A DNA stretch of 64,000 nucleotides. Source: Cruorifilaria tuberocauda (lineage: Eukaryota > Nematoda > Chromadorea > Rhabditida > Onchocercidae). The stretch covers positions 1 through 64,000 of the forward strand of contig JABVXU010000172.1 of the NCBI GenBank assembly GCA_013365365.1, in the 5' to 3' direction. Positions 11,413-25,800 of the stretch are shown in pieces. The notes beneath the pieces are model-generated. The model saw only the letters and a list, made by a program, of their open reading frames with translations, searched no databases and was not told the DNA's origin. Made by a program: the position numbers and the translations under genes. Every line of letters begins with the position of its first letter. Position 1 is the stretch's first letter.

Positions 11413-14400
11413 TCAGTCAACTGTCTGGAACCAGTCCGATACCATTTGGATAACTACATCAAATGGCTGTTGAATCTATGTCATATATAGATTTCCCAAC
11501 AGAATGTAATTTTTATTTTCTTCTTCATATATTACACCGCTTTTCCAACTCAGAAAATGGACAAATCGACAAAAACAAATTATCAATCGTTCGATTTACT
11601 TCAATATTTACATGACAAAATTAAATTAAGCCTTCGATCAAAAATGTATTACTAGTTATCAATCTTTAGAAAATTCAATCCCATATTTCCAGAAAAAATA
11701 ATCCCATATAAATTATATCCAGCAAATAAACATACGACTTGGCCGGTCGTGAAATCGCGAATAATGGCAACCAAATTTGAAAGCAAATCCATGAACTTCG
11801 GATCCGGTAAGAAACACTGAGCCATCGTATCAGCGAAAAAAGAATTTTGAAATGATAATATTTCTTCAAGGCTTGCAGACTGAAAAAAAAATCAACTAAA
11901 ACTATAATATCTTCAGTAGTTTCCAGTATTTCCAGTTGAACCCAACAGACCTATTTCTTGTTCATCTACACCGTAACTTGCAATTAAATTAAAAGATAAC
12001 TATGAAGTAACATGAAGCCTATAGCGGCAATGTGACAGGTCTTTTGGACAAATGTTTTAGTTTTTAAATGCTTAGATTATATTTATTTAAGAGAAAATTT
12101 ATTAACAACTGAAGGAAAATTACTAGGAATATATGTATCTAAAACTAGCCTTCGATAATTTTTCAACAAAAATATTCCATAAGCGAGGTACAACATATAT
12201 CGAACAATGCAAATTATAAGCATTTAGAAAATGAAGCATTTCTTCTAATAGACGTCTATCATTAAGCGTCACTAAATCACCATGCATCTGTTTGCTGAAA
12301 ACAAAAATTATAGATATACAAGATATATTAACAATATGCTGTTAATTTTTTGAATGTTTAAAACACAGGTAAGATTGGTGAGAAAATACTTATGTTCTTC
12401 AATTCCTAAACCTATAAGCATAGGAAAGATAGCAGTAATAATGATAATGATTATAAGAATAATTAGAAGAAAATTAAGTAATACTAAAAATAGTAATAAT
12501 TGTACTTGAAAATCTGAGTGGTAGCACTGAAAAGATAAAAGAAAATCCGAAAAAGGAGATTGTAATAAAGCAATATCCGTGGCGGAAAGACAAGCGATAG
12601 CGGTGAATCGACATTAATATGAATTGATAATGCGTCCTGTCCATTTTTACTTTCAGTCGTTTCGAAATCTATAAATATAGTTGAGTCAGTTGTTCAAAAA
12701 TAGTGGAAAAAGAATTGACTCAAAAATTCAACGTATTCATTCAATTTCTACATTTAATACCAGAATCAAGTATTAATATTGAATTAGCCTTAGCAGTCTA
12801 GCAACTTGAAAAGAAATTTTCGATGCTTCTAATTACTATCATAATGTGGTTTTAGTCGTAATTGTCATTTTTATATATAAGATAGAACAATTTTTTCATA
12901 TATTTTTTAGCAAAAAAAATGCATGTTAACTTTATCAATCCTTGATGCAATCACTTACCTGTCCGCAATTTGTTCGTTTTCTCAATTTTTCCACTGATTA
13001 GCCGCAACGATGTGAAGATGTCATATTTCTCCAAAACAGGCCTAACAACAGGTAAATGAAAGGATGAAAAATGAAAGGATTTTAAAGAAAACGAACAGAA
13101 TCTAAGAAAAAGACCAGATTAAATAACTGTTCGATAAATTTTCACTAAGAAGTATTAAAAATAACCTAAGTATATGCCGATGTTTATCAAAGTGCAAAGT
13201 AGAGCAATCTACGGCTTCTTCGAATAATATTTGCAATTTCTTTACCGATATATCTGAAAATTGTCACATAAATAATTTAATTTAATTTTGGCTCTATGTT
13301 AAATATATTATATTTCTCTCGAAATACCACAGTTTTGTATAGAGTGAATAATTGTTAGTTGCAAGCTATGACTATAGGTATCGCATATTTTATCACATCA
13401 TACAATTGGATACATTAGTTTCTTTGTCTCAACAAGAAATAATGAACTATGCAAATCGATATCAGCATGATCACTCGAATTCTCAGGACTACAAGGAATC
13501 TTCAAAAGACTAACAAGTACACATCTTAGTCTAACAGACAATATTAAGCGTCAAATAAAATTACCGACACAAATCCTTGCCTAGGATTGAGTCAGTGCAA
13601 ACGAAACTCACATGATTTTTAGAAATCTAATTCCACTAAAATATTTTAGAAAGCATGAAACGAAGTTACAATGCTTAATTAAATTTCAGCAATACTGGAA
13701 GAACTACATTGAAGCCCCAAGAAATCCTTGTAATATTTTGAATTCGCCAAATATTACCTCGAACGGAACTAATAAGAATATCTCGAGCTAATTCGTGGAA
13801 TGAAACTAGCCAATCGGAGCGCTGTAGCAGAAGAAAATTATGAAACGACCTGCAACTCAATTCAGAAAGCATACTAAGAACACGAAAACAAGAATCAAAT
13901 TTTATAAAAGCATTTGAAAAATTTTAGCAAACAAAACATTCCAAGGAAATCATAGTCCAATTCAGTTAAAAGTTACTCGAAATATTCATCCAAACCGAAC
14001 TGTTTACGTAAAATTTGAACCAAATCTTTGCTTGCTTTTAATCGAGCTTTCTTTACTTCACGTACAACGTCATCAACCTCAAAAGAAGATCTTAAACTTG
14101 AGAATAAGTATCATCTCCAAAAACCTAATAAAAAGACTAATGAATCAGAAAAATGATTGCAGAAAGTACTTAAAAATGAACATTTTTTCGTTTCCATTCC
14201 TCCAGCTCCTCTTCTTCGCCAATCTGTTCATTATCAAATGCTGTAGTCTCACCTGAAGAAACACCGAAATTTTAATTTATATATGATTTAAATTCCGCAT
14301 ATAATGAAATATGTCAAAACTTCTAAGAGTCCATATTAATCATAAATATAATAGTGAATATTAACGTGCAATGATTTAAAGAAATTTTATATTTGACAAC

Positions 14401-17400
14401 CCTCGAAAATTTTTTTTCACGAAAAATTTTTTCCATAAAGAGGCACAAAACATCTAAATGTTTTTAAGTGAATAACTATCAAAAGATTCATTTGAAAATT
14501 AATTCGCAGAATTATATCTACATGCATAATATTAAAGGGAAGTGTTCCATTATTTATTTGTTTCAGACAGACAAGATAAATCACTTACTGACTGAACTCA
14601 AACTATTTCCTAACAAGGTAAAAACAATAATATTGGTCGTTATCCATCATATTTTCCATCCTCAGGAATATTCAGAAGATTAAATAGCACTGTATTTTTC
14701 TAGCAGTGGAAAACAAGTGAGTATAAATTAAAAGTAGGATATGCTAACACAGATTATATAAACAATTTATTTCACTAATCAATACTTAAATGAGAAGCGA
14801 TGTAAACAAAACTTATCTTCGCCATATAGACAGGAACTCGTATGAAACATAGTTTATAAAATTTTACCTTTGATCATTTCAGCAATGTTCAGATATGTGC
14901 CACATTTCACAATATCTTGAAAAGCAGATTGCAGCTGTGATGGACATAAAGCTTTCACAACACAAAACCGATTATCAAAACTGAAAACAGTAAAGTAAAC
15001 GAGTTCTTCCTCCTAAATTAAACTAATTTTGTTGAATATCATGCTGCATACTCTAGGAATTAGAATAAATTTATTAACTTAAATTTACACGGCCAGCAAA
15101 AATTACATACTTGTTAGAGCCATCACCAAAGATGTCATCATCTTCTGGGATGATATCTGATTTTGTAAACATTCTCGAACTCTTAAGATCCCAAATCATA
15201 AACTGAAACAGGAAAAATAAAAATAGAGAATGAAAAAATATCGATTGAAAATTATTATTTGGGAAAAACAATTGTAATGCGTAACAAGTTAAGATCAATG
15301 AAATTCTTAAGCGTTAACTCTAATCATAAAAATATAATAAAATAAAACAAACGTCATGGCAACAATCCTGAATTTTTCCATAGCGTATCCACCAATACAG
15401 TATTTCGAAGTACTGTTCCAACCCAGCAACCTCAAATTTCTGCAACATATTACGAGTTGTTGGTGACACACATTTCCGTATTTGTTCTGATAACAATGAT
15501 AATATTTCACCGCCCACAAGATCATCCTGTAATAAAAAGGATTATATCGATATGATTTATGAATAAATCGATTATAATCAAAATTGGATAGTAATAATTA
15601 TTGTCGTTTGATTGATTAGTGTGATGACCAAGTGAAGAAAATAACAGAAATACTTTTTTCAATCAAATAAACAAAGAATTTATTTATCAGATAATGACAA
15701 AATGAATAAACATAAGCTTGCTTCTAAATCAAACCATTGGTAGCCTAACTCTCGCAATTTAAAATGTTAGGAAATATACAATGATCACAATTTCTTCATT
15801 TTTGAATAAATATTTCAGAAGAAATACAGCCTATCTTGGATGGCAAACATTAGTGATCTTGAATGAAACTTATAACCATGACATTTTCTTTTATCTCATT
15901 TACATTTTTTTCTCTTCCTTCTATTTTTGCTTCGCTTCACTCAAAATTTTCATTTTTAACTGCACTTATTTCATTTACGGCATAGCGACTTTCATTTCTC
16001 ATATAAATTCAAATATTTTTTTCAACTCACTTTTGATCCCCTCAATATTATTTGATATTTCTGAGCTCATTCTATCAACACTGTAATCCTCATTTTAACG
16101 ATAGCTCTATTAACTCTTTCATATAAAATTAAAGAATACGAATAGAATTGTTACTGCAGTTAGAACTACAAACTTTTAATTCGGTTTAGCACTTTCTAAT
16201 TAAAAATGAAAACTTTCCAAATACCTTGATTATAATTGCAAGAACGTCATTCAGCTGTTTCGTTGTTTGCATATATGGACGCATATATGTGGCAACTTCT
16301 GCAAGAGTTAGTGATTTTTGATCATTCCGGTTTTCAAGTTCCAACTTAACTAATAAAGGCATTATTTCCAAATTAAAGAAATCCTCAGCTGCAGATCCAA
16401 CAGCAAGTGCTACCCGACCACGCGATAATTCACAACATATATCTAAAAATAACATAATTCCAGAAAATTTTCAAAATTTTGTAAAATATCATAATGTGGA
16501 CGTTCGCTTGAGATAAATGAAAGTGTTCGATTTAACTCTTATAGGAATTCCATTACTTTAATAGTTTCTGCTCTGCAAAATATCCTATCTCTTACAGCAT
16601 TTAAGTAGACAGCAAGGCTGTAAGAAAAAATATCAAAAGTGCGAGTTAATATAAAATAAGAGCATATATTCCATATCTATTAATTATAACGGGCAGATGA
16701 CATAGATCAAAACATCAAAGAAACTGTTGAACGAAATGATTTAGTAATATGAATGTAATGCAAATCTTCACATCATATCTAGCTTTCAGCTATACCACTG
16801 ATAAATTACACTGCAACATACCTCCTAACATCCTAAATTCTTTTATACCGAATAGAAATGCATCAAATTTACTTTTAATATTATGTCGAAGTTGAATCAG
16901 TATAGCGGCGAAAGGAAGACATGCATCAGCATAGAGTGCACTGCGCAGACAAGTATCTGAGCTTGGATTTACCGTCCACGTGACGGTATCACCCTCTTTA
17001 ACAAATCGTATACTGTTCCCTTGATAAGCCTATTATAATTATTTATTAGTCACATCTCGGAAAAAAAAATTAAATAGCAATTATAGTGATTTTGCGAACT
17101 TATACATTTTCATCACGATTAATTAATAATTTGCCACAAACTGTCACTAATCTGAAAATACTAACCATGTAAACGAGAAAGAGATCTTTCACCAAATGCT
17201 GTTCCTGTGATAGTAGCGTAAGCGATGAAAGATCGATATGTTCCATCTACAGCGGAGACGTTAGCGCATTTTTAAATTTAGCATCATTTTAAAAGTTTTA
17301 TAAACTCTTAATTTGTAGACTCGAAAATTCGAAATTTAGTATACTAGGATTATATGCAGATTACAATTTGAATACAGCAATACAGCAAATTCGAAACAAA

Positions 17401-18122
17401 AATTGTATTCCGAATTTAGTGAATTCATATAAATAGTCTTATTTAAGATTTATTGATATAAATAGTTTATACATATTTCAACAGAAAAAATATATGTGTA
17501 AATACATTAAAAGATGCCTAAATACAGAGAACTAAATGACGAATTTGAATGCGTATAATCGTTTAAACTATCTCTTCTTGAACTTTGAAAAAATCAGCTA
17601 GAAATGGGCAAAAGAAATAAAATACCGGTGTAAAGTAAGCATCCGGTTGCGATGAGCAATACTCATTGGGCAAACTGAACGATGAAAACGGCAAAATTTT
17701 TGATACTGCAAATATTCCATTAGTTAGTATATGATTAGAAATACCTATGTAAAAGAAATGTATGTAAGCACAATGAAGATATAGTATTTAAATTCCTTAA
17801 CTATTTATAATGTAATATATCACAATGAATTTTACAATGTTTACATTATTTAAAATTATCGGAATTTTTTTATCGATGTTTCCGACGCACTCATTTTGAA
17901 GGGTCGATTGCTAAGCTTCAGGATTTAGGCAGCAAGTGATTTAGGTGAACGCCAATTATTATCAAGTGACATCAATAGGTAGAAAAAATTACACATTTTA
18001 TTTACAAAGCAAATTCCAAAATCATTCGTTATGAAAATAATGAGTAAAATATCAATCCTAGTTAAGAAACATATACTAAATTGAATAAAAACATGCCAAT
18101 TTGCTTTCGACATCGTTTCCAT
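11413..18122 (-). CDS. gip-2: Gamma-tubulin complex component 2 (GCP2/GIP-2-like)
   Basis: Subunit of the gamma-tubulin complex that nucleates microtubules at centrosomes. Core exons (minus): 17705-17626, 17246-17166, 17029-16822, 16442-16225, 15526-15353, 15202-15111, 14980-14868, 14252-14182, 14077-13977, 13873-13758, 13253-13166, 13041-12959, 12668-12506, 12294-12150, 11879-11736. All join in phase. GCP (Spc97/Spc98) hallmarks in order are EQHLVKDLFLVYM, YMRPYMQT, GGEILSLL, YFEILYWWI followed by FMIWD, a YLN motif, FLLLQRSDWLVSF, PLSLVF before a YY-LLFR helix, and a C-terminal SLEEIL helix. The PLSLVF segment resembles GCP2 more than GCP3. The first exon (18122-18077) and last exon (11466-11413) are tentative; the chain would be about 658 residues. 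The intron after 12150 starts GCTAGT, an apparent GC-AG intron. One acceptor (at 14078) reads TTTTGAG. The strand is opposite to xpo-1, with which it shares an upstream region. Confidence 0.8.
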
Positions 18123-19690
18123 ACATCCATTTTCAAACAGGCACTAAACGATATCTAAAAAGATTAAAACACTGGTAAGAATTAATACCCGGAATACGAC
18201 TTTCAGCATTTAATCAATAAGCAAAAAAAGCCCGAAATATAAAATTTCAAAATTGTGTGAGATGAAAAATTGCATGCCGACCAAACAGAAAGAGAATGGT
18301 CATTGGAGCACAACATATTTGAAATTGGACCTTATGCTGTCTGTCTGTTGGGGTAGGGTTGCTATTGCGTGGAAGATTTACTATTAAGCTTGTTGATTTA
18401 GGTGATGATTTCCATGGTAGTTGATGTATTTGTGCTGCAGCAAGTGAATTATTGTATGTGTGGGGGTGTGTGACTTTTCATACAGTTTTACTTGTTAATT
18501 TCATGATACTTTTACTTAAAAAAGTCATTTGTTTATTGTATGAAATTTACAATTTATGCTCTGTTGATTGTATTTTGCGATTCTTTCTGGCCGATTTTCT
18601 CTTTTAACGTGTTATAACTGGCTTAAATAGGGGAATCGTGGAAATGAACAGTAGAGAGATGAACAATTTAGGAATGAGCACGCTGCAGTGTTGAACTACT
18701 CGTTTTTCATATGGTAGTTCTAAAGAATGCTGACAGAATATATGATCACTCGTTGGATTAGCTCAGAAACCGGAAAGGATGTTCCCTTGAACTTGACGAA
18801 TGCAAAATAGAATATGTATTATGAGAGATGCTTATGAAAATTGTATGCTTAATAATTATGGATTAAGCAAGAAAGGGAGAAGTGAGGAGCAAATAACACT
18901 ATTAACCGAAATTATGCAAAAAAATTTTTTGTTAGGATTAACAATCGTCATTATTCTACATAATTAAGAGGGAAGAAAAAAAAAGATATTTAAGCTTGAA
19001 ATTCGAGAAATCACTCAGTAATAAGAACCAGAGTTCTTATTACTGAGTGATTTCTCGAAATTCAATTTATATTCAGTTTCACGACTTACATTTCTTCTAA
19101 ATGTAAATTAAAAAGGAATCCTTCGAATTCCCCTAGTTGAATAAGCGTTGTGCCGGTTTTGTATAATCTACAAAGATCTTTTTATGTAGAATCGTATCAT
19201 TATGTAGAGTCTTTCTCAGCTGTATTTTCAGATGATTTTAATTAGTTTTAATGATTTACACATGGAAGTTGGTTACGATGCTTTTCATTAACCTTTTTAT
19301 ATTTTCTAGTAACAATGAAGGAAATGTTTTAATTGGTTAAATGTGTAACGATTAAATTGATGTTTACTATCTCATCAGCTCATTCACCGAATGCGGCCTG
19401 TCTATCATGGACTAGATTAATACAGAAAAGATTAAATAATTAAAATACATGTAGAAAGATGAATCAGATATCAGTGAATGATATCTGTTGTGGGAAAGTG
19501 CTTGAATCGTTAAATGTGAATCTGAAAGATAACGAAAGATACGCTAGTTATTACAGTGATACTATAGGTAAAAGTATATTCGTTGACTTTTCATTTCTGC
19601 TTGTTTGAAATGTGATTGATTAGACATACGTTTACATACTGCTCATTGTTGTTCGATTTCCTCCTTCCCTCCATATTAATGGATCAATTT
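18123..19690. other. Shared upstream region of gip-2 and xpo-1
   Basis: A 1.6-1.8 kb non-coding stretch between two divergent genes, expected to carry promoters for both. It contains a long hairpin (listed separately). A less AT-rich patch around 18.3-18.45 kb (GTCTGTCTGTTGGGGTAGGG) has an open minus-strand frame of about 44 codons but no recognisable product. No tRNA or snRNA was seen. Confidence 0.6.
18996..19065. repeat. 33 bp near-perfect inverted repeat, 4 nt loop
   Basis: Arms at 18996-19028 and 19033-19065 are complementary at 32 of 33 positions, around the loop CAGA. The stem reads GAGAAATCACTCAGTAATAA in its middle. The closeness of the arms and the near-perfect pairing suggest a recent inverted duplication, a MITE or a hairpin RNA gene. 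Confidence 0.92.
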
Positions 19691-19695
19691 TTCAG
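19691..19695 (+). other. Probable spliced-leader (trans-splice) acceptor of xpo-1
   Basis: TTTTTTCAG precedes the xpo-1 start codon by about 200 nt with no obvious upstream exon. In filarial nematodes such orphan acceptors usually receive SL1. The stretch that follows is TG-rich and would be 5' UTR. An upstream non-coding cis exon is the alternative. Confidence 0.4.
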
Positions 19696-19896
19696 TACGC
19701 GCTAACAGCTTCGTCACCAGTGTGTGTCGTGTGTACTGTGTGCGTGCGAGTGTGTCTGAGTGAGTGTGCGCGTGTTACAAGTGTGAAATATATTTTTTGC
19801 AAAGCAAAAAGTAATCGAAGGATCAAGACGTGCAACCAGGCATTGGAAATAATTTTTGACAGATTGAATCATCCAACTTATCCGGTGCGTGACAAT

Positions 19897-22800
19897 ATGA
19901 CAATGATGACCGTTGCGGCTTTGCAAAAAGCCGGTGAAGCTTTACTTTCTTCCGAGAAAATCGAAATACCACTTCTTGATCAGGTACTTTTCTTCATTTA
20001 ATTGTTAGATCCTTGTGACATATTAGTCATAATCTTCGCTTATCTACCATTATTATTTGTTTTCCACTTAATCCTATCTTATTTTTTCGTAACTTCCCTT
20101 GATCACGATTCTTTATTGCTTACTTTCTTTTCTCTTTGAATTTTATAGGTAGCAGATCGAGTTTCTAATTTCCACTGACGGTAAAGCGATGGAAATCAAA
20201 ACTTATTTTCAGGTGGTAAATATAATGAATCAGTCGACAGGTGAAGCTCAACAGCTCGCATCAAAGATTCTTACAGAACTGAAACAAAAGGACACATCGT
20301 GGACACGTGTTGATGGTATTTTAGAATATAGTCAGTTGATGGAAACCAAGTATTACGCGTTACAAATACTTGAATCATTGATTGAAACACGTTGGAAATC
20401 ATTACCACGTGAACAATGTGAAGGTATGAAATGTATTCATTTATAAAAATGATAGAATATATCATATTTCATTTTAAAGATAGCGACCAGTGGTGTTCTT
20501 ACGCAATAGAGATAGCATAATGAGCACTCATGAGAATTATCATACGTATTCAATGTTTAGCTTAGTTTTGATGATAATAATAATCAGTAATAGCGGAAGA
20601 TTTTTTTAGTGGGATTTATATAGCATATATAGTTTTATGGCACACATTTTCAGTTAGAATATTGCTGGGTAAGATTTGATATGTGCATTTGAGTAAGCTG
20701 AATTATGGAATATTAATAAATATTTTGAAAGTATAAATGGAACATATAGTGTACAAATTCTATGCTTTAACATTGGATTCCATCATATCGCATATTTTAG
20801 GCATTAAATCATTCATCGTTGAGCTGGTAATAAAGATCAGCAGCGAGGAAATTACAAATCCGCAAATTAAAACTTACCTTCAAAAGTTGAATTTGGTTCT
20901 CGTACAGGTTAAGATATATATAAACGTACTTTTTTTTTTTACTACTTTTTATAATAATTTTATCTTTATGTTTTTTTAACAATATAATGTTTCACGTTTC
21001 CAGATTGTTAAACAGGAGTGGCCGAAACATTGGCCAACATTTATGGCTGATATCGTTGGTGCAAGCAAAGTGAACGACAATCTTTGTTTGAATAACATGG
21101 TCATTTTGCGTCTACTCAGGTAATGGAATTTATTTTCTTTCATGCACCCTGTTACGAGAATTCAAATAAAACAATTTAAAGAAAGTGAAAGTTTCTGTAC
21201 TTGCATTTGAAAATTGAGTTACAATGAAATACTTTGCGATAAGATAAAATAATATAGGTAAAATCTATGGTGTTCTGTGTATAAGTCGTCCTTATTTCCA
21301 TATATTTAAGATTTCAAATAATTGAGCAGAATTCTTCTACATTATTAGAACATTGCTATAAGATATATTATACATCCTTAGTTCTAAAAGTCTAAAGTAT
21401 TATAGTTTTCCGCACGGTAATTTCTTCAATTTTCAGTGAAGAAGTATTTGATTTCGATGGTGAAATGACTCAGGCAAAGGCTCATCATCTGAAGAAGACA
21501 TTTTGTAGTGAATTTCAGGCTGTCTTCAATCTATGTTATACAGTCATGGTAATGGTCTCACTTATTTTAAGATGAAATTAGCTTCAAAAAAATATAACAT
21601 GGTATGAATTTTCTTGTCATATAAGATTTTCTTTTTCAGGAGTCATCTGATAATGCACCGTTAGTGGATGCAACACTTCATACGTTACATCGATTTATGA
21701 GCTGGATTCCTATTGGCTATATTTTCGAGACGAACTTGATCGATTTGCTTACCAAAAAGGTGCTTATTTCCATATATTTAAAACTTTAAATAATTGAGTA
21801 GAATTTTTCTACATTATTAGAACATTACTATAAGATATATTATGCACCCTTAGTTCGAAAAGTTTCGGTTAGTACTATAGCATGAATTTGTTAACGCTGA
21901 TGTATCTTGCGGTCATTGAAAATACTAGCCTGAATTGATCTTATGACTCGATAGAATAAGCTTCATTAAGTTTTAATTATATTAAAAATATAAATTCTTT
22001 TTTTTAATGCTTAGATATTTATTGTCGTAGGTATCAGTAGTGAAACAAAAACCATTATCAATAAACTGAAAATAATAAAACATTCTTTAACCTTTATCTT
22101 CTTTATTATTTTATTATTTATCTGGTCAATTTTGAGATCTTGAATAGAAATACTGCAGTGGAGCAGAAAATTTTTTTTCTCCATATTAAATTTCCAATTT
22201 CTCAATATTAATTTCATGCAGAATTGCAGCGATGAAGAATATTCTTATGCTTTCAGTTCCTCGGAGTGGCAATGTTTCGTTGCATTACGGTGCAATGTCT
22301 GAGTGAAATTGCCTCGCTGAGTGTTACACAGATGGAGCAGCAAAATATACTATATGTGAATCAGCTCAAATCACTGTTTAGGAATTCGATGGTGCAGGTG
22401 AACTTTTAATTTCTGTATACCGCAAATTTATTCGATATACATTAAGATTTGACTATCTTCCATGAAGGTTTTTTTTCTTTCATTAATAATCAGCAGAACT
22501 TGTTATTGTGTGATGAACAATTAAATTTCTTCATTTGCAACTGTTGCGGAATTGCCTTCATGAAGAATATGCTAATAGTTTTGAGAATGGGGATGAAAAT
22601 ATGGACTTATTATAGATTATGAATACAATCGATCCCGGTGTTGACCTCGCTGACGCTTATCGGCGTGGTACCGATGCTGATCAAAAATTTATAGCTAATT
22701 TGGCACAATTTTTGGGAACATTTTTAAAAGAAAATTCTCAACTTGTAGAAATCTTTGGTGATAAAACGGACGAATTAGATTTAAAAAATGCGCACGAAAT

Positions 22801-25800
22801 GGTAAATTATATTTGGATTAGTGGTTTGAGGAAAGTGTGGTTTCTTTGTTCAGTTTTTTTAAGGAAAACATTATCTCGTACATATCTTTAAATTATTTTC
22901 TACTTATCATGGAATAAAGTATTGTTTCAGGCATTGCAGTATTTATTGAAGATAAGCATGGTCGATGATGTGGAGGTGTTCAAAATTTGTTTAGACTACT
23001 GGAACTGGCTCAGTGCGGAACTATACCGAGAATTTCCATTTCAAATTGACCGTCCAATAATAAGTGCATTTCCAATGTTTGTCGGACAGCAAGAACCTCC
23101 TCGACGTTTGCTTTATAATAATGTTTTATCCGAGGTATGATTTAAGTGGATGAATTTTTTCTTGAAGTTTCTCAAAGACTAAAGCAATGATTCAATACTT
23201 CCAGCAGAAGTATCTTTACACGGCTCTGTCCTGGTGTTGTTGGATAATACTTAAAACCTTTTGTAAATCTTTTGAAAGATACAGGAGTTATAATGTTGTG
23301 TGTGAAATCTGCTGTCGAGCTGAACTTAAATTTGCAGTTGCGACTAGTAATGATCTCAAGAATGGCAAAGCCAGAAGAAGTGCTTGTCGTTGAAAATGAT
23401 CAAGGAGAAGTTGTGCGCGAACTTATCAAAGACACGGATTCAATTACTCTTTACAAAACGATGAGGGAAACATTAGGTATGTGTGTTGCCGTAGAGCTTA
23501 TTAACTTAGAACGAATTGAATGTAAGATAGATAATGTATGATAAATTTTTTGCTATTTATTTTTAATTCTAAGCTAGGATCTAGAAATTATGCGACAATG
23601 TGATTAATCTAATTTCCAATTTCTCAATATCAATTGCAGTTTACTTAACTCATTTGGACTACAAAGATACTGAGATGAAAATGACTGAAAAGCTGCAAAA
23701 TCAGGTCAATGGTAAGGAGTGGTCGTGGAAGAATCTGAATACAGTAATTTTTTTTTTAGAACCATCAAAGCATAATTATCTCTCCATACACTTGCTGAAT
23801 AGTTTACATTTTGTCGATTTTCTTATATGAAAAAAATTATATTTTAGCTTTGCTGGGCAATAGGTTCAATCAGTGGTGCAATGATGGAAGAGGATGAGAA
23901 ACGATTCTTAGTTGGAGTAATCCGAGGTATGTTAAGTCTTTTCCTGCAAAAATTTCAGCCTAATGTATATTTACGATGTGTTGGGGGTTAGCATTTAAAA
24001 GCAGCATTCATAGGCAGTAAATTAATCCTGCAGATTTACTTGGATTATGTGAACAAAAACGTGGTAAAGACAATAAATCAGTGATCGCATCGAATATAAT
24101 GTACGTAGTCGGACAGTATCCACGTTTCCTTCGGGCGCACTGGAAATTCTTAAAGACTGTTATTAACAAGCTTTTCGAATTTATGCACGAAACACACGAG
24201 GGAGTACAAGATATGGCTTGTGATACATTCATTAAAGTAGCACATAAATGCAAGCGTCATTTCGTTCTGGTATGATTTTCATCTAGACTTATGAATTTTT
24301 GGAAACAAAGTATAAATGTAAATCTAAAAGAGTTCGTCAAGTACCGGTTTATTAGAATTTAAAAAATCTGTCAGATGAATTGAGATGTTGGAAAGATTAA
24401 TTAATTTGAAATATATTATTTCGCGCTTATGGATTACTTTTTGTATTACATATGTTTAGAGAATTGTTTTATCTCTAAATTGCAGACCCAAGCAGGTGAA
24501 ACAGGTCCATTTATTGATGAGATTTTGGGTGGACTAAATTCAATCATTTGTGACTTATCTCCACAACAAGTTCACGTGTTTTACGAAGCTGTTGGTTGTC
24601 TTATATCGGCACAAACTGACCCGGCAATTCGTGAGAGCCTCATTGAACGCTTGATGCAGTTACCAAATTCGATTTGGGAAGAAATTATTTCTCATGCCAG
24701 TCAGGTTGAGAGTTTTTGTTTTAGATTTTGTTTTCATTTCTAATAAATGCAGTGGATGAAAAATTTGCGGTTAAAGAATGTGTTTACATGTGTTTTACTG
24801 GAGAAAGGATACCATCGATAGGAACAAATTGTAATGCTTGCGGAAGACTTAGAATATCGAGTCTTAAAATCTGTTTTTCTCGGTATTTCTAATTCGAAAA
24901 CATCTCTGCTGATAGTAAAAGAATTCTTGAGAATTTTGCCTGGTGCAAATTTTGTATGTTGCTAATGTGATGGTTTTTTTAATGGTTATACTGAAGATAT
25001 TTTTATTGTTTTGGAAGTTTTGGTAGGAAAAAATCATGAATTTTAGGATATTAATGTAATGAAAGAACAAGAAGTTGTCAAGAATATTGTAAATATCTTG
25101 AAAACAAATGTTGCTGCTTGTCGTTCGATTGGAGAGCCTTTTATTTGTCAGGTTCGCTTAATTTCAACTCTTCAATGGAAATTTTGAAAGATTATTTCAG
25201 TCAAGTCATTTATTATAGCATGCCAAAGTTTCAGCTTTCAAAAATTTACCTGGATATGCTGAATGTTTATAAGGTTACTTCTGAAAATATCAGTGGTTTG
25301 GTCGCACAGTCAGGTGAAGAGATTCTCAAGCAGCCTCTAGTGAAGCAAATGAGAGCTGTTAAACGTGAAATACTGACACTCATTTCAACATGGGTTGGTA
25401 AAACACAAGATCCAAATGTAAGATTTCTTACTGGGAATAGCAAGAAAAAATATTGCAAAATAATAAGTTTTGCCTGATTCAAGTTTCACGATTTACTGCA
25501 ATGAGAATTTATATGCATACGTATAATAACTTTTGAAGAAAGTTTGAATAATTTTAGGTCATACTGGAAAACTTTGTCCCTCCGCTGTTCGATGCAGTCC
25601 TTTTTGATTATCAACGTAATTGTGCAGCAGCCCGTGAACCAAAAGTCCTTTCATTACTATCTATTATCGTCTCACAATTACAGGTATTTTGATTGTTATT
25701 GGGTTTATTGGCTTCTGATTCTTTGGTTGTTTATGACATTTTTATCCCATAAACCTATTATAAAAAGTAGAGGTGAGGAAGCAGGGTCTTAAGGGTTGGA

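Noticed and set aside
15781..16086. Plus-strand frame of 101 codons, Phe/Ile-rich
   Set aside because: It lies wholly in a gip-2 intron, has AT-driven hydrophobic composition and no recognisable motif or splice partner.
23187..23337. Open frame considered as extra xpo-1 coding sequence
   Set aside because: Joining 23134 directly to 23338 restores the CRM1 sequence (VLSE then [11 protein letters not shown]) in phase; the frame between is intronic.
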